IMG/VR virus record: IMGVR_UViG_3300031631_000002
Location: 1 to 61,221 of that record
Source of the DNA: a virus
Strand: one strand, 5' to 3'
Length of the DNA stretch: 61,221 nt
Every line of letters starts with the position of its first letter. Positions within the stretch are counted from its first letter, which is position 1. The notes below the pieces were generated by a model. The model was not told where the DNA came from and did no database searches. It saw nothing but the letters and a program-made list of their open reading frames with translations. Made by a program: the position numbers and the translations under genes. Below, in pieces: positions 39,946 through 47,520 of the stretch.

Positions 39946-40397
39946 ATAGATTGAGATGTAAGGTACTGTATGGGATGCCCCACGATGAGGCATTAGAGAT
40001 GAGGAGGCAAGGATTTTATAGCTGGCCGGTTGGTAGTGTATCTTCTTCTATAAGGTCAGTAGCAAGTAGATTTTTACGGAGGTACGGAGACAGGCTGAAA
40101 GGGGATGGCGTAGCGAAGCTGAGAGTAACAACACCAAGACAAGTGTCAGGCGGCGTGGAAGAAGCAATAAGATACTTGGTAGCAAGAAGGTACAAAGACA
40201 GAGGACACTACCTACACATCAACACTCTATATGCATTAGGTAAATACCTAGACGAAGGGTGGAAAGGCACATTCTGCGTGGCAGTGGATAACTGTCTTTT
40301 CATAACTTCCAGCAGAGAGAAATTCAATTCGCTGTGTGCAAATTCAGAAGTCTTAATCAGCATGCACTTCGATAAATTAAAGGAGGATTCAAAATGA
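39933..40397 (+). CDS. Basic early protein of unknown function
   Basis: The protein has 154 residues with GGAGGGG before it, and overlaps both neighbours. Very basic N-terminal half (SSIRSVASRFLRRYGDRLKG) suggests nucleic acid binding. A C-terminal helix ends the chain. No family recognised. Confidence 0.6.
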   Translation: MHVLDRLRCKVLYGMPHDEALEMRRQGFYSWPVGSVSSSIRSVASRFLRRYGDRLKGDGVAKLRVTTPRQVSGGVEEAIRYLVARRYKDRGHYLHINTLYALGKYLDEGWKGTFCVAVDNCLFITSSREKFNSLCANSEVLISMHFDKLKEDSK

Positions 40398-40600
40398 ACG
40401 GTAATTCAAAGGAAGATCTGTGGGCATGGGCTACAAAGGCTGTTAGCGAGTCAGACAGAGTATCCACTAAGGGACAGCAGCTGCTGCTTGGTGTGGCTTC
40501 TAAGGTCATAAGCAGCGGAGGACTCAGAGGAAATATATCAGATGAATGGCGTAAGTTTGAGTGGGTAACTATACAGTTGGTTCCAGATCTATACATTTAA
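40394..40600 (+). CDS. Small early protein
   Basis: The protein has 68 residues with AAAGGAG before it. Trp-rich start (DLWAWATKAVSESDRVSTKG). Function unknown. Confidence 0.55.
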   Translation: MNGNSKEDLWAWATKAVSESDRVSTKGQQLLLGVASKVISSGGLRGNISDEWRKFEWVTIQLVPDLYI

Positions 40601-40615
40601 TTTAGGGGATTCAAA

Positions 40616-40804
40616 ATGTCAATAGATATTAGTTCAGACGCTACAATTTATGAAGGTTTATCAGATCACGTAGGCCACAACATGACAGTGCACTGGTACG
40701 GAGATCCTGCGTCTCCAGTGTGTTACTCTCTAGAGTGTGAGACTTGCGGAGAGGTAATAATTTCAGCGGATAAACAAGAGGAGAATGAAAATGACAATAC
40801 ATAG
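40616..40804 (+). CDS. Small Cys-pair protein
   Basis: The protein has 62 residues with AGGGGAT before it. A single ECETCGE pair near the end and a TVHWYGDP turn are the only features. It overlaps the start of the GP88-like gene by 14 bases. Confidence 0.5.
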   Translation: MSIDISSDATIYEGLSDHVGHNMTVHWYGDPASPVCYSLECETCGEVIISADKQEENENDNT

Positions 40805-41372
40805 AATTAATATAAGTGAGGGGAATTCAAAGCTTGGTAAGATACCAAACTTAAACCTACCGCCGGTAACAACTTGTGGGAAAGGGCTGCCGTGTTATGA
40901 TGATTGCTACGCTCAAAAAGCCTTCAGACAGTACCCCAACGTAAGGAGTGCATGGGGAGGCAACCTTGAGTACTATAACTACAGCCCGGAGTGCTTCTTT
41001 GAGGACCTTGATGGTTACCTGACCTACAAGAAACCAGAACTCTTCAGAATACATTCAGCAGGAGACATGCCAGATGGATACTACTTCGACCTGTTGAATG
41101 AGACCGCTATAGGAAACCCACAAACAACCTTCCTCATGTTCACCAAGAGATATGACTTCGACTTCTCAGGGATTCCTGATAACTTAAAGGTATATCTGAG
41201 TACTTGGCCGGGGCTAGCACTACCTGAGAATAAACATGGTCTGCCACTTGCTTGGTTAGAGAGTGACGAAAGAAAGCCCGAAGAGTACTTCAGATGCCCT
41301 GGAAATTGTGGTGACTGCCGGCAATCTTGTTGGAGAATGACAAATACAGATGTATGCTTCCCACTTCACTAA
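40791..41372 (+). CDS. GP88-like protein with Cys-rich ends
   Basis: The protein has 193 residues; I use ATG 40791 since GAGGAG lies seven bases before it. KLGKIPNLNLPPVTTCGKG, CYDDCYAQKAFRQYPNV and FRIHSAGDMPDGYYFDLL match the pattern I associate with phage gene product 88 (GP88) proteins, and FRCPGNCGDCRQSCWR adds a C-terminal Cys cluster. The Cys pattern suggests an iron-sulphur or zinc site. The biochemical role is unknown. Confidence 0.7.
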   Translation: MTIHRINISEGNSKLGKIPNLNLPPVTTCGKGLPCYDDCYAQKAFRQYPNVRSAWGGNLEYYNYSPECFFEDLDGYLTYKKPELFRIHSAGDMPDGYYFDLLNETAIGNPQTTFLMFTKRYDFDFSGIPDNLKVYLSTWPGLALPENKHGLPLAWLESDERKPEEYFRCPGNCGDCRQSCWRMTNTDVCFPLH

Positions 41373-41383
41373 GGAGATAGTAA

Positions 41384-41644
41384 ATGAAATCAGGAATATA
41401 CCCATTGACGATAAGGCTTTACGATGATGAAGACAACCTCACAAAGATAACCTCTGTGAAGTTCTACAGAGGGTTCACTCAGACTCTGGAAGAGCCTGGG
41501 GAGGAGGCGTATGTTAAAGCACACACAGCAGAAGATAAGGACGGTGTTGAGATAGAGACAGAGGAAGAACTAGATGATCTTGACATCAACAATGCAGACG
41601 AAATAGACAGGGCTTGGAATGATAAGTATGGGGATATGACATGA
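41384..41644 (+). CDS. Acidic early protein
   Basis: The protein has 86 residues with AAGGAGAT before it. The C-terminal half is nearly all acidic (TEEELDDLDINNADEIDRAW). Overlaps the next start by 4 bases (ATGA). Function unknown. Confidence 0.55.
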   Translation: MKSGIYPLTIRLYDDEDNLTKITSVKFYRGFTQTLEEPGEEAYVKAHTAEDKDGVEIETEEELDDLDINNADEIDRAWNDKYGDMT

Positions 41645-41793
41645 AGAATAGTAAGAAACAATTCTCTGTGTTCGAAAGGTTCAGAGGGAAGCTGTTGGAT
41701 ACGAGGAAGGTCTCTAAAACTGAGGCCATTAAGATCGTAAAAGAAAACCTAGGAGAATCTAATGGATGTAAAAGAGATCGCAAACGATATTAA
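41641..41793 (+). CDS. Small basic early protein
   Basis: The protein has 50 residues (MKNSKKQFSVFERFRGKLLD), Lys/Arg-rich. It starts in an ATGA overlap and its end overlaps the next gene by 32 bases. The long overlap makes it less certain. Confidence 0.45.
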   Translation: MKNSKKQFSVFERFRGKLLDTRKVSKTEAIKIVKENLGESNGCKRDRKRY

Positions 41794-41992
41794 CGAAGTG
41801 AAAGGAAGAGTTAAATCTGGGAGGATTATAGCGCATACAATTATAAATTATAAAGAGTTGGAGAGTATGACCGGTTACGAAGTAGCAGAAGCTTTCGATC
41901 TTTCACCAAACACAGCCCCGGAGATAGCAAAGGGCAAAGCAACAGCACGGCAGCTGAAGGAGCTAGGATGGACTCTAACGAAGACAGCGTAA
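41762..41992 (+). CDS. Possible HTH protein
   Basis: The protein has 76 residues with AGGAG before it. TGYEVAEAFDLSPNTAPEIA followed by GKATARQLKELGWTL looks like a helix-turn-helix scaffold, similar to small regulators. It overlaps both neighbours. Confidence 0.5.
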   Translation: MDVKEIANDINEVKGRVKSGRIIAHTIINYKELESMTGYEVAEAFDLSPNTAPEIAKGKATARQLKELGWTLTKTA

Positions 41993-42210
41993 AAATTGTT
42001 GGGTTCTGTCAGCGCGTAGCTGACGACCTTGAAGATAAGAACTCAGGGGTAGATATAGAGAGAGAGAGAGCGTGCAGAAAAGTACCTTACGACACTGTTC
42101 AAGACGCCTACAGGATTATCAGGCAGGTGAACGGAAGAAAGAAAAGAAAAGAGAGTAAGGTATACAAATGTGCTTGCGGGAAATATCACTTAACATCACA
42201 GAGGAGTTAG
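41968..42210 (+). CDS. Small Cys-containing early protein
   Basis: The protein has 80 residues with AAGGAG before its start inside the previous gene. It ends in KVYKCACGKYHLTSQ, the short C-x-C-G..H-LTS signature that I know from many small phage proteins and that may bind zinc. The middle is basic. Confidence 0.6.
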   Translation: MDSNEDSVKIVGFCQRVADDLEDKNSGVDIERERACRKVPYDTVQDAYRIIRQVNGRKKRKESKVYKCACGKYHLTSQRS

Positions 42211-42213
42211 TTT

Positions 42214-42651
42214 ATGACACTATTTTCACCAGAACCAAAATCATTTTACAGAAGCCACGGATTTGGAGTCGGCAACACTGAGTGCAGTTTCGAGATGTGG
42301 CAGCTACTCTCTTTAAGCAACAGGTCTATGTTTGCTTTCGAGAATGGGCTGCTGTCCGACAGACTGCCGGCAAAGTTCGACCAGTCACTTTACGCCGCCG
42401 CCGAACAGACAATAAACCAGCCTCTTGGGGATAAGCGAGTCAGTAACTTCATGAAGCTGGAGAGTCCGTGGGATTTTTACGAGGCATTGAAGGTGGAGGA
42501 CCACTCACACTTGAAGCTTGATATATGGCATCAAGAAGGTTTGCAGGGTTTGGCGCATGCAAGGTGTCTCGCATGGTCTGCCACAAACAGGAAGCTAACA
42601 AAGGACGAGAAAGGTTTTGTTCTTTTGCACTCAGAGGATTATCAACCGTAA
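42214..42651 (+). CDS. Early protein of unknown function
   Basis: The protein has 145 residues with GAGGAG before it. It is the last gene before the promoter at 42659. Segments such as SFEMWQLLSLSNRSMFAFEN and LKLDIWHQEGLQGLAHARCL show an alpha-rich protein without known motifs. Confidence 0.6.
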   Translation: MTLFSPEPKSFYRSHGFGVGNTECSFEMWQLLSLSNRSMFAFENGLLSDRLPAKFDQSLYAAAEQTINQPLGDKRVSNFMKLESPWDFYEALKVEDHSHLKLDIWHQEGLQGLAHARCLAWSATNRKLTKDEKGFVLLHSEDYQP

Positions 42652-42658
42652 ATAGTTC

Positions 42659-42704
42659 TTGACTATTACTTCTACGTTGGTGTATAACCCTTACGTAGAA
42701 GTAA
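42659..42704 (+). promoter_or_regulatory. Promoter of the replication genes with an inverted repeat
   Basis: TTGACT (42659-42664), 18 bases, TATAAC (42683-42688). A perfect 12-bp inverted repeat, TTACTTCTACGT (42666-42677) and ACGTAGAAGTAA (42693-42704), lies on both sides of the -10 box, a clear operator arrangement. Confidence 0.75.
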
Positions 42705-42729
42705 CACTAATTTAATGGGGGAGCGTGTG

Positions 42730-43416
42730 ATGGAAATAATAGACCAACTTGTAAGGAAAGATGAGTACATACCAAGTCTGATGGCAGATCTGGAAGAAAT
42801 AAGCTCTTACGATGACATCGTGGAGAAGACTGACGACATGGAGGGATGCTTCCTCAGGGTGAAAGCAGCCCGTCAGTGGTGGCATGGTGCTGCCTACGGT
42901 AAGCTTGAAACGAATGAAGAGAAGAAGATGTACCGGGAGAGGTATGGTCTGAAGGCTGGATCTATCAACGACTGGGCATCAGCAACTACAAAGATCACGG
43001 AAAACCGTGATCTTTCAACTCTAGCTCAAGATCCAGCATTAAACTTTTCCCATGCGCAAGCGATTGCTCCTTTAGTAAAGGATCATCCGGAGGATGCTGA
43101 AAGGTTACTGCAGGATGCTATTGATAACGAACTGACAGCTACGGCGATTAAGAGAGAAGCCGAAAAGATAGTACCACCCAAACCCAAGCCACCTAAACTC
43201 AAACCTCCAAAGGCTGGAATGAGTATGGTAGAGGCGTTTAAAATGGTAGGTATCATAGCGGGAACTTCTTGCCCGGTGATAACTAAAGGAAGCCTGTCAG
43301 TGCTGTACAAACATTACGCTAGACTGTATCACCCAGATATGGGGGGAAACACAGAGAAGATGGCTAAGCTTGCTGAAGCCAAATCAGTAATCGAAAAAGG
43401 AGGTTACACCAAATGA
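42730..43416 (+). CDS. ParB-like helix-turn-helix fused to a J-domain
   Basis: The protein has 228 residues; start ATG 42730 with GGGGGAG before it. Residues about 95-140 (LNFSHAQAIAPLVKDHPEDA, then ELTATAIKREAEK) resemble the SHA-x-AL helix of ParB/KorB proteins. A Pro/Lys linker (PPKPKPPKLKPPKAG) follows. Residues about 180-228 (SVLYKHYARLYHPDMGGNTE, AEAKSVI) form a J-domain with the HPD motif. It is the first gene after a strong promoter and before the helicase genes. I infer an adaptor that brings host DnaK to replication or partition complexes. Confidence 0.7.
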   Translation: MEIIDQLVRKDEYIPSLMADLEEISSYDDIVEKTDDMEGCFLRVKAARQWWHGAAYGKLETNEEKKMYRERYGLKAGSINDWASATTKITENRDLSTLAQDPALNFSHAQAIAPLVKDHPEDAERLLQDAIDNELTATAIKREAEKIVPPKPKPPKLKPPKAGMSMVEAFKMVGIIAGTSCPVITKGSLSVLYKHYARLYHPDMGGNTEKMAKLAEAKSVIEKGGYTK

Positions 43417-43823
43417 ATCAGATAGCAAAGCTGCCAAAGAAAGAAATCATGGTATCGAATGTCTCATACGAGCCGTTCGACATGGACAAACACCCAGATT
43501 ACCGGACGCTGGCTGAGATATGGTTAAGTTTGACCGGGGCACCTTACAACTCTCAAACTTTTTTCATCCTACCTCAGGGAGGCACTTGGTCAGAGTACGG
43601 AGCGTTCTCTGAAGTCACAGCGATTAAAGTGGCAGTAACAAGGAAAAAGTTGAAGGAGAAACTTCTCCGTCACTTGGAAGAAATACAGGCCCACCCTAAG
43701 ATAGGTACACAGTACAAAGGGAAATTTTTCTATTATCCAGTCAAGGAGACCAAGGTGTTTCTAATAAAGCATATTGATGAAGAGATAGCAGGGCAGTTGG
43801 AGGATACAGATGAAGAAGCTTAA
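43413..43823 (+). CDS. Unknown protein of the replication operon
   Basis: The protein has 136 residues and its start overlaps the previous gene by 4 bases with AAAGGAGG before it. It contains a glycine-rich LPQGGTWSEYGAFSEVTAIK loop and a basic helix. No family recognised. Confidence 0.55.
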   Translation: MNQIAKLPKKEIMVSNVSYEPFDMDKHPDYRTLAEIWLSLTGAPYNSQTFFILPQGGTWSEYGAFSEVTAIKVAVTRKKLKEKLLRHLEEIQAHPKIGTQYKGKFFYYPVKETKVFLIKHIDEEIAGQLEDTDEEA

Positions 43824-43950
43824 ATGCCTAAGATGCCACTACGAGTGGTGGCCGAAGAATCCAGAAGTGAGGCCAAAGGTATGCCCTGTATGCAAACACA
43901 GGAAGTGGGACGAACCAAGACCCAAACCCCAACCAGAGGAACACAAATGA
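43810..43950 (+). CDS. Zinc-ribbon micro-protein (paralogue A)
   Basis: The protein has 46 residues. LKCLRCHYEWWPK and KVCPVCKHRKW form a four-Cys zinc ribbon. It resembles the 39-residue protein at 55939. It overlaps both neighbours, with GGAG before the start. Confidence 0.65.
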   Translation: MKKLKCLRCHYEWWPKNPEVRPKVCPVCKHRKWDEPRPKPQPEEHK

Positions 43951-44156
43951 AAAAGCAATTCGAGGATATAATAAAAGCTGGGATAGCTGACGGGGAGTTG
44001 GAGGGGGCGATTAAGACCTTCACGTCTGTAGCCAAACTGCAGAAAATCAAGTTCGACACCCTCATAAAGGAAGGCTTCACGGAGGATCAGGCTTTGAAGT
44101 TGTGCGCCCACTCTATAGTGCCAAACTTTAGAGGGGGTGGAAATGGAGCCGGTTAA
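43947..44156 (+). CDS. Small helical protein
   Basis: The protein has 69 residues from ATG 43947 in an ATGA overlap with GAGG before it. EDIIKAGIADGELEGAIKTF and GFTEDQALKLCAHS are helices of a UBA-like or small binding domain type. The frame also opens upstream at 43824 but without a ribosome site. Confidence 0.55.
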   Translation: MKKQFEDIIKAGIADGELEGAIKTFTSVAKLQKIKFDTLIKEGFTEDQALKLCAHSIVPNFRGGGNGAG

Positions 44157-45561
44157 TGAAGTATTGGAGCACATAACACTCCCATTCAAACTCCACCAGT
44201 ACCAAGTAGATGATGTAAATAGGTTCGCCAAATTAAGGACTTGTGGTGTCTATTGGGATATGGGACTCGGAAAAACCAACTGCGCTACTATGTTAGGTGT
44301 CTACAAACTTTTACATGGGTTCAATTCCTGTATAGTAATCTGCCCGGCTAGTCTGATAACTCAGTGGTGTCAATGGTTAGAGTCCATTGACCTAGAAGTA
44401 ACGGACTACCGAGGTAGCCCGAAGAAGAGGGAGAAGATTAGCTTGGATTCAGATTTTATAGTGATGTCTCCACAAATCTTTCAAAATGACTACGAGAAGT
44501 TTAAAGGACTTAAAGACATCTACTACATCGTAGACGAGGCCACCAACTTATGCTCCCACAATAACATTATCTTCAAACTGCTGCGAGGAGGGATAGTAAA
44601 GAAAACACAAAAGATAAAACTTTCTCACGGCACCATAATACCAATCACAAAGGATTACCGTTATGAGAAGATAATGCATGACTGCTGTCTACTGACCGGC
44701 ACCCCGTTGTCTGGGGATCCTATAGCAGCATACGGTTTGATATCGATAACATCTCCCGAAGCTTACCCGAACTACGGAAACTTCTACAGGAAGCATGTTC
44801 TCGCAGAAGATAACTTCGGAAGCCCGGTCGCTTTCAAAGATCTTGACGTACTGCATGACAACCTTGTAGAGAACGCCGTGATAAGGGAAGTATCAGATCA
44901 CCTAGACATGCCTGAGAAGGTGGTGAAGGTGGTGAAGTACGATCTGTCGCCTGCTCATATGAAACTCTACAGGAAGTTGATACAGGAGCAACTGCTGGTG
45001 CTTGAAGACGGCTCTGTGATAGACGCTACTGAAGCTACGAAGCTCTTCCACATGAGTCAGCAGTTTATCTTCTGCCCTCTGGAGTTTAAAGGAAAAGTGG
45101 AGGGGCTGGAAGTGCTTGACTCTCTGGTGACAGCCACCAAGACAAGGATCCTATTCAATAATTACATAGCAACCAATGAACTGATGATGGAGAGGTACGA
45201 CGCCGGAGGTTGCTTTGGATCCGTCAGCAGGAAGGACAAAGACAGGTACGTTGAGGAGTTCAAGGCAGGAGATTTAGACACCATTACCATTCACCCTAAA
45301 TCAGGAGGCTACGGATTAAATCTATTCAACTGCAACCAAGTTATATTTCCTGAGATGCCGCTGGCACCGAGAGATTACAAGCAGTGCTTGGCGCGCAGCT
45401 GGAGGCAGGGCCAAACCAAGACAGTGGTTATAACAATCTTGGTAGCAAGGAAAACAATTCAAGAGTCTTTACTGAGGAACACTATGAAGCGGGACGACGT
45501 GGTATCCAAAGTCTTGCACACCAAGGAGACAATTAGAAAGATGTTGGAGGGAGAGTTATGA
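44143..45561 (+). CDS. SNF2-like DNA helicase/translocase
   Basis: The protein has 472 residues; the ATG at 44143 follows GAGGGGG. Motifs in order: HQYQVDDVNRFAK (Q-like), VYWDMGLGKTNCATM (I), VICPASLITQWCQW (Ia), YYIVDEATNLC (II, DEAT rather than DEAH), LLTGTPLSGDP (III), then TIHPKSGGYGLNLFNCNQVI (V) and CLARSWRQGQTKTVV (VI). These are the SNF2/SWI2 order. It probably remodels or reverses forks during phage replication. It ends just before the SSB-like gene promoter. Confidence 0.9.
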   Translation: MEPVNEVLEHITLPFKLHQYQVDDVNRFAKLRTCGVYWDMGLGKTNCATMLGVYKLLHGFNSCIVICPASLITQWCQWLESIDLEVTDYRGSPKKREKISLDSDFIVMSPQIFQNDYEKFKGLKDIYYIVDEATNLCSHNNIIFKLLRGGIVKKTQKIKLSHGTIIPITKDYRYEKIMHDCCLLTGTPLSGDPIAAYGLISITSPEAYPNYGNFYRKHVLAEDNFGSPVAFKDLDVLHDNLVENAVIREVSDHLDMPEKVVKVVKYDLSPAHMKLYRKLIQEQLLVLEDGSVIDATEATKLFHMSQQFIFCPLEFKGKVEGLEVLDSLVTATKTRILFNNYIATNELMMERYDAGGCFGSVSRKDKDRYVEEFKAGDLDTITIHPKSGGYGLNLFNCNQVIFPEMPLAPRDYKQCLARSWRQGQTKTVVITILVARKTIQESLLRNTMKRDDVVSKVLHTKETIRKMLEGEL

Positions 45562-45571
45562 AAAATAACTA

Positions 45572-45600
45572 TTGACAGTTAAGAACTCAGGAAGTATATT
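45572..45600 (+). promoter_or_regulatory. Promoter of the SSB-like gene
   Basis: TTGACA, a 17-base spacer, TATATT: a near-consensus sigma70 promoter in the gap before the SSB-like gene. It would boost this abundant product separately from the operon. Confidence 0.8.
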
Positions 45601-45693
45601 CATCATGATAACAATTAGCGGCAAGGAGGACCGACATTAATCTACAATCGACAATCAAAAACTAACAATCAAAATTCAGCAGGAGAATCCATC

Positions 45694-46482
45694 ATGGGTT
45701 TAAGAAGCAAAGAGAACAAAACTACCGTACCAGCCGACCAAAAAGAAACCGCCGCAGAGGAAAAAGTTGAGGTAGAGGCTGAAGTTAAAGAGGAAGCAAA
45801 GCCTGAGAAGGCAGTTGCGCTTAAGAAGCAAGCAGCCGTCCCGGCAAGTGTGGAAGGAGCTGCACCAACTCTGATGTCACTGCGTAACGCAATGAATGGT
45901 GAGGAGTTCGGCACTAACCTTACCCGCCTTGTACCAGCATCCGGCTCAGTAAAGGTAGCAGGAACGCCAAAAGTACTTGGAAAGTTCGTCGATGTTCAGT
46001 TGGTATCAAGTTCTGATCGTTGGTTCATCACCCCTGTAGCAGACCCTAAAGACAAGGACGCTAAGAAGTTCTGCCGCCCGAGTTATGACGGTAAGACAAT
46101 TCCAAGTAGAGACGGAGAAGCTCAGACCATTGAAGAGTACACTAACTCTGTTGAGGAGTACGATGAGTTTGACGTTAAGAAATATCTTGATCTCTACGTA
46201 CTTGTTATCCGTGCCGGTGATCCTGACATGCAGGAAATCGTTGAGGCATTCGACCTTATCCAAGTGTCTGTGTCTCCAACAGCAGCCCCTATGTACAGAA
46301 CGTTTGAGAAGCTTGGTAAGCTGCGTGTAATGCGTGGACTATCTAAAGCTGAAACTCAGAACTGTTTTCGTATTACGGCTACCGCTAAGTCAAACGATTC
46401 AAGCGATTGGACAGTGTTTGAGTTCAACCCAATCCCACTCAATGATCTTGAGGGTTACGTACCTGTAGATCTGTCTGAGTAG
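45694..46482 (+). CDS. SSB-like DNA-binding protein
   Basis: The protein has 262 residues with CAGGAG before the ATG. A charged Lys/Glu/Ala N terminus (about 1-60) leads into a beta-rich body (TKVAGTPKVLGKFVDVQLVS-type strands, SVSPTAAPMYRTFEKLGKLR) and the end FNPIPLNDLEGYVPVDLSE is acidic, as in single-strand DNA-binding proteins that hold partners by their tails. It has its own promoter and terminator, as expected for an abundant protein. The OB fold is not proven by motif. Confidence 0.65.
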   Translation: MGLRSKENKTTVPADQKETAAEEKVEVEAEVKEEAKPEKAVALKKQAAVPASVEGAAPTLMSLRNAMNGEEFGTNLTRLVPASGSVKVAGTPKVLGKFVDVQLVSSSDRWFITPVADPKDKDAKKFCRPSYDGKTIPSRDGEAQTIEEYTNSVEEYDEFDVKKYLDLYVLVIRAGDPDMQEIVEAFDLIQVSVSPTAAPMYRTFEKLGKLRVMRGLSKAETQNCFRITATAKSNDSSDWTVFEFNPIPLNDLEGYVPVDLSE

Positions 46483-46489
46483 CACCGCC

Positions 46490-46516
46490 ATGCCTCCCTC
46501 TTCCTGAGGGAGGCAT
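46490..46516 (+). terminator. Terminator after the SSB-like gene
   Basis: An 11-bp perfect stem ATGCCTCCCTC / GAGGGAGGCAT with a 5-base loop, followed by TTTA, 7 bases after the stop. With the promoter at 45572 it makes the gene a separate unit. Confidence 0.8.
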
Positions 46517-46541
46517 TTACAACCGCCAATAGGAGTAACCT

Positions 46542-47186
46542 GTGAAACTCATTATCATAGATTTTGAAACAACTGGATTAAAAGACCCAATAGGTGTGGT
46601 CGAAGTGGCATGGGTAGAAGTTGACCATTCACTTAGCATAATCTCTGAGTTTGACTCGCTTGTTAAGCCTGGGATACCAATCGCAGAAGGCGCAGAAGGC
46701 GTTCACGGAATATCAGACGACATGGTAGCTGAAGAGCCATCCATTGAGGACATCAAGTTCCCAACTGGAGAGGTTTGTCTTATAGGACACAACGTCATTA
46801 ACTATGACAAGGCACTAGCCGACCCTCACATGAATATTGTAGCGTGTTGTGACACTTTGGTACTGGCAAGAAGGTTATTGCCTAACTGTGAAAACCACCA
46901 ACTGTCGACTCTGCAGGCATACTGCGAGTTACCCAAGACGTTGGCACACAGGGCACCTGGAGACGTAAGAACTGTACTTAACCTGCTTGAATACCTGATT
47001 GAGGGCTCTGGTATGAGTCTGATTCAGCTGATCAACTACAGCAACACCCCACAGCTACTTGAGTACGTCAGCTTCGGGAAGCATAAAGGTAAGAAGTTTT
47101 CAGAGTTACCAAAGTCCTATCTTCACTGGATGAGGAACGCTGGAGACTGGGACATCGATATAACTCACACAATAAATTCTTTATAG
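46542..47186 (+). CDS. DnaQ-type 3'-5' exonuclease with C-terminal DUF3820 domain
   Basis: The protein has 214 residues, started by GTG with AGGAGTAACCT before it. The exonuclease motifs are IIDFETTGL (Exo I), GHNVINYDKAL (Exo II) and HRAPGDVRTV (Exo III with H-x3-D-like spacing). The C-terminal ~50 residues (FGKHKGKKFSELPKSYLHWM) match DUF3820. It may proofread or process ends beside the polymerase, which has its own exonuclease domain as well. Confidence 0.85.
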   Translation: MKLIIIDFETTGLKDPIGVVEVAWVEVDHSLSIISEFDSLVKPGIPIAEGAEGVHGISDDMVAEEPSIEDIKFPTGEVCLIGHNVINYDKALADPHMNIVACCDTLVLARRLLPNCENHQLSTLQAYCELPKTLAHRAPGDVRTVLNLLEYLIEGSGMSLIQLINYSNTPQLLEYVSFGKHKGKKFSELPKSYLHWMRNAGDWDIDITHTINSL

Positions 47187-47196
47187 GAGAAGTAGA

Positions 47197-47358
47197 ATGG
47201 AAAAGCTTATTAACGAAATGAGAGAAGTAATGGATCTTATCAACAACGACATCGACACTACCACAAAAGCCGCTGAAGCCCGGGTAAGAAAGAACACTCT
47301 ACTGATGGACAAACTGAATAAACGTTACCGGAAAGAGTCTATCGCTCAACATAAGTAA
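47197..47358 (+). CDS. Small coiled-coil protein
   Basis: The protein has 53 residues (MEKLINEMREVMDLINNDID, then ARVRKNTLLMDKLNKRYRKE) with AGGAGAAG before it. Probably a dimerising helix with a basic end. Function unknown. Confidence 0.55.
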   Translation: MEKLINEMREVMDLINNDIDTTTKAAEARVRKNTLLMDKLNKRYRKESIAQHK

Positions 47359-47477
47359 GAGCCTTGCTGTGAAGCAAAGAACAATACATCGGCGTTAGCC
47401 AAACTATAAAACAACAGCCCCTGTGTGAGGCGTCTCCGTAGACAGAAACCAATATAGGTATCGAAGGAGAAAATCTT

Positions 47478-47501
47478 GTGTGGCTCCTTCGGGAGCCATA
47501 C
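47478..47501 (+). terminator. Terminator before the polymerase gene
   Basis: A 10-bp stem GTGTGGCTCC / GGAGCCATAC (one G-T pair) with a TTCG tetraloop, followed by TTGTTTT. It lies 20 bases before the polymerase start, so it may limit read-through. 47359-47477 holds no gene. Confidence 0.8.
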
Positions 47502-47520
47502 TTGTTTTGAGGAGAAGTAG

